Origin: Methylobacillus sp. MM3 | GTDB taxonomy: Bacteria; Pseudomonadota; Gammaproteobacteria; Burkholderiales; Methylophilaceae | Assembly (NCBI RefSeq): GCF_001645185.1 | Contig: NZ_LXTQ01000050.1 | Coordinates: 205,233-269,232 of the forward strand | Direction of reading: 5' to 3' | Length of the DNA: 64,000 nt | Part shown: piece by piece, positions 62,762-64,000 of the stretch | Position numbering within the stretch: the stretch's first letter is position 1 | Layout: each line of letters opens with the position of its first letter | Position numbers and translations under genes: made by a program | The notes under the pieces: generated by a model | What the model was told of the DNA's origin: nothing | Seen by the model: only the letters and a program-made list of their open reading frames with translations | The model's database searches: none

Positions 62762-63520
62762 TTATTCGTTAAACCAGCGGCGCAACAGCGCCAGATCCAC
62801 GTAAGCCTTCCCTGCCGCATTGCCCTGGAGCACCTCGAACGGCGCATCCGGTTCGCCCAGATCGCTGAGCACGGCCAGTGCATCCTCAAATTGTTCGTGG
62901 GCAGTGTAACCGTTAACGGTGACCACGGTTTTCACACCGGCGCCGCGACTCGCGCGCAGGCCGTTATGCGAATCCTCAAACGCCAGACATTGCTCCGGAG
63001 ACAGCCGCATCTCGTCCATGGCCCAATGGTAAATGTCGGCAGCCGGCTTTTTGGCCGGGACGATATCGCCCGCCGCGATCACTTCGAACCAGGATTCGGC
63101 ATCTTCGGCCAGACTGTGCTTCAAGAGCTCCGTCACATTCTGCGGCGTCGTGGTTGTCACTACCGCCAGGCGCATCCCGGCCGCGCGCGCTTCGTCCAGC
63201 AGGCGACGAACGCCGGGCCGCACGGGAATCGCCCCGCCGGCGAGCATAGTGGTGTAATGCTTTGTTTTCGCCTGATGCAGTTGGGTTACCAGCGCATCGA
63301 AATCGTCGGGTTTGACGTAATCCGGCAGGAAATGATCGACGTAATAACGGATGCGCTCCTTGCCGCCAGTCACGGCAAGCAACTTGCCATACAACTCGGC
63401 ATCCCAATGCCAATCCAGCCCGAACTCTTCAAACGCCCGGTTGAACGCCGGCCGATGGCCGTCGCGCTCGGTATCCGCCAAGGTGCCATCCACGTCGAAC
63501 AATAATGCTTCCAATGCCAT
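62762..63520 (-). CDS. cbbY: HAD-superfamily phosphatase CbbY (xylulose-1,5-bisphosphate phosphatase-like)
   Basis: 252 residues. HAD motifs: DVDGTLADTERDGHRPAFNR (nucleophile Asp), VVTTTTPQNVTELLKHSL (motif II), KKPAADIYHWAMDEM (Lys) and AFEDSHNGLRASRGAGVKTV (motif IV). The start ADTERDGHRPAFN is the CbbY signature, and the residues for sugar bisphosphate binding appear kept. It clears the RuBisCO inhibitor xylulose 1,5-bisphosphate. Its stop abuts the cbbR stop; the aldolase gene lies upstream on the same strand. Confidence 0.92.
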   Translation of the reverse strand: MALEALLFDVDGTLADTERDGHRPAFNRAFEEFGLDWHWDAELYGKLLAVTGGKERIRYYVDHFLPDYVKPDDFDALVTQLHQAKTKHYTTMLAGGAIPVRPGVRRLLDEARAAGMRLAVVTTTTPQNVTELLKHSLAEDAESWFEVIAAGDIVPAKKPAADIYHWAMDEMRLSPEQCLAFEDSHNGLRASRGAGVKTVVTVNGYTAHEQFEDALAVLSDLGEPDAPFEVLQGNAAGKAYVDLALLRRWFNE

Positions 63521-63606
63521 AAGTACTTACTCAGTAAAAAACAAATGTGTGCAGGGCATACCTTGAAGGCTTCCCCACAAAAGGCGCCTGCAGCCCCGTT
63601 CAAACA

Positions 63607-63628
63607 AAAGGCGGCCGGAGCCGCCTTT
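63607..63628 (-). terminator. Intrinsic terminator after the aldolase gene
   Basis: AAAGGCGGC-CGGA-GCCGCCTTT, a perfect 9-bp hairpin; on the minus strand TTTTGTTTG follows. Confidence 0.88.
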
Positions 63629-63647
63629 CAAGCCGCCATCAATAAAG

Positions 63648-64000
63648 TTACTTGATGATCGCCGCCAACTCACCCTTCTTGTAGCGTTCCGCCATCTTGT
63701 CGCAGGCGAGCGCCTTGATCCGGCTGGCCTGGCCGGCGGAGCCGAAGGCTTCGAAGCGCGCCTGGCAGATCTCCGCCATCGCCTTGGTCGAGGCGAGCAG
63801 GAACTTGCGCGGGTCGAATTCCTTGGTGTTGGCCGGATCATTGAGGTAGCGGCGGATCGCGCCGGTGGAGGCGAGGCGCAGGTCGGTGTCGATGTTGACC
63901 TTGCGCACGCCGTGCTTGATGCCTTCGACGATCTCTTCCACCGGTACGCCGTAGGTCTCGGGGATTTGCCCGCCGTTGGCGTTGATGATCTTGAGCCATT
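63648..64000 (-). CDS. fba: Class II fructose-1,6-bisphosphate aldolase, 5' part beyond the window
   Basis: The last 117 codons are visible. The sequence [20 protein letters not shown] contains the conserved NxDTD active-site loop, followed by [20 protein letters not shown] and the C-terminal [17 protein letters not shown]. The frame is open through base 64000 ([20 protein letters not shown] just before). It condenses triose phosphates to fructose bisphosphate in the Calvin cycle and gluconeogenesis. A terminator follows its stop. Confidence 0.92.
   Translation of the reverse strand, partial: WLKIINANGGQIPETYGVPVEEIVEGIKHGVRKVNIDTDLRLASTGAIRRYLNDPANTKEFDPRKFLLASTKAMAEICQARFEAFGSAGQASRIKALACDKMAERYKKGELAAIIK

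Overview
The window reads as a chromosomal segment of a chemolithoautotrophic betaproteobacterium, most likely order Nitrosomonadales and close to Gallionellaceae (Sideroxydans/Gallionella-like). The grounds are a form II RuBisCO operon (cbbM-cbbQ-cbbO) with a divergent cbbR, a cbbY-like phosphatase and a class II aldolase; a pyrophosphate-based module (K+-independent H+-PPase, PPi-type phosphofructokinase, soluble PPase); and an Eps/exosortase-type exopolysaccharide locus. The taxonomic placement is inference from gene content; no 16S rRNA or tRNA gene was seen.

Layout. 0-6.4 kb: edge of an exopolysaccharide (eps) locus. epsF (partial), epsE and a cyclic-nucleotide-binding protein lie on the minus strand; the regulator epsA, epsB and a VanZ-like gene lie on the plus strand behind a strong sigma-54-type promoter; a small exosortase-type secreted protein with an unusual PEP-less tail follows. 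6.6-10.5 kb: ccdA/thioredoxin pair, trhO, a GST and an OmpA lipoprotein. 10.8-12.9 kb: a short array of integron-type gene cassettes without an integrase in view (DUF5677-like, DUF7832-like, a permuted acyl-carrier-protein-like gene, a broken glyoxalase), separated by attC-like sites. 13-21.3 kb: accessory region with a lipoprotein, an AraC regulator with a suspicious 5' end, a GGDEF-EAL protein with a degenerate EAL domain, a HAF-repeat autotransporter whose signal peptide is out of frame, and two Arg-rich exported proteins. 21.4-35 kb: ABC-2 exporter, HbpS-like protein, class D beta-lactamase-like protein, MscS, SulP, a TetR-HPP-EamA-VOC group, a very large DUF748/AsmA-like protein and a LysR regulator. 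35-43.8 kb: an RND efflux operon (SDR, inactive-looking hydrolase, adaptor, pump, outer-membrane factor) with two small genes downstream. 44-53.5 kb: hppA, PPi-PFK, ppa, terC, htpX, UPF0114, nhaR-like regulator, beta-carbonic anhydrase, DUF1232 and purC. 53.6-56.7 kb: PhnA-like protein and a GAF-PAS-PAS-GGDEF / EAL protein split by a frameshift. 57-64 kb: cbbO, cbbQ, cbbM, cbbR, cbbY and the 3' part of a class II fructose-bisphosphate aldolase.

How the parts fit. The cbb genes with carbonic anhydrase and perhaps the SulP transporter serve CO2 fixation. The H+-PPase, PPi-PFK and PPase tie the energy of PPi to sugar phosphate flux and the proton gradient. Two c-di-GMP proteins, the eps locus and the autotransporter point to surface attachment and matrix control. 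Several independent frameshifts cluster at 12.4-16.2 kb and one lies at 54.97 kb; these could be gene decay, phase variation or assembly error, and raw-read inspection would decide.
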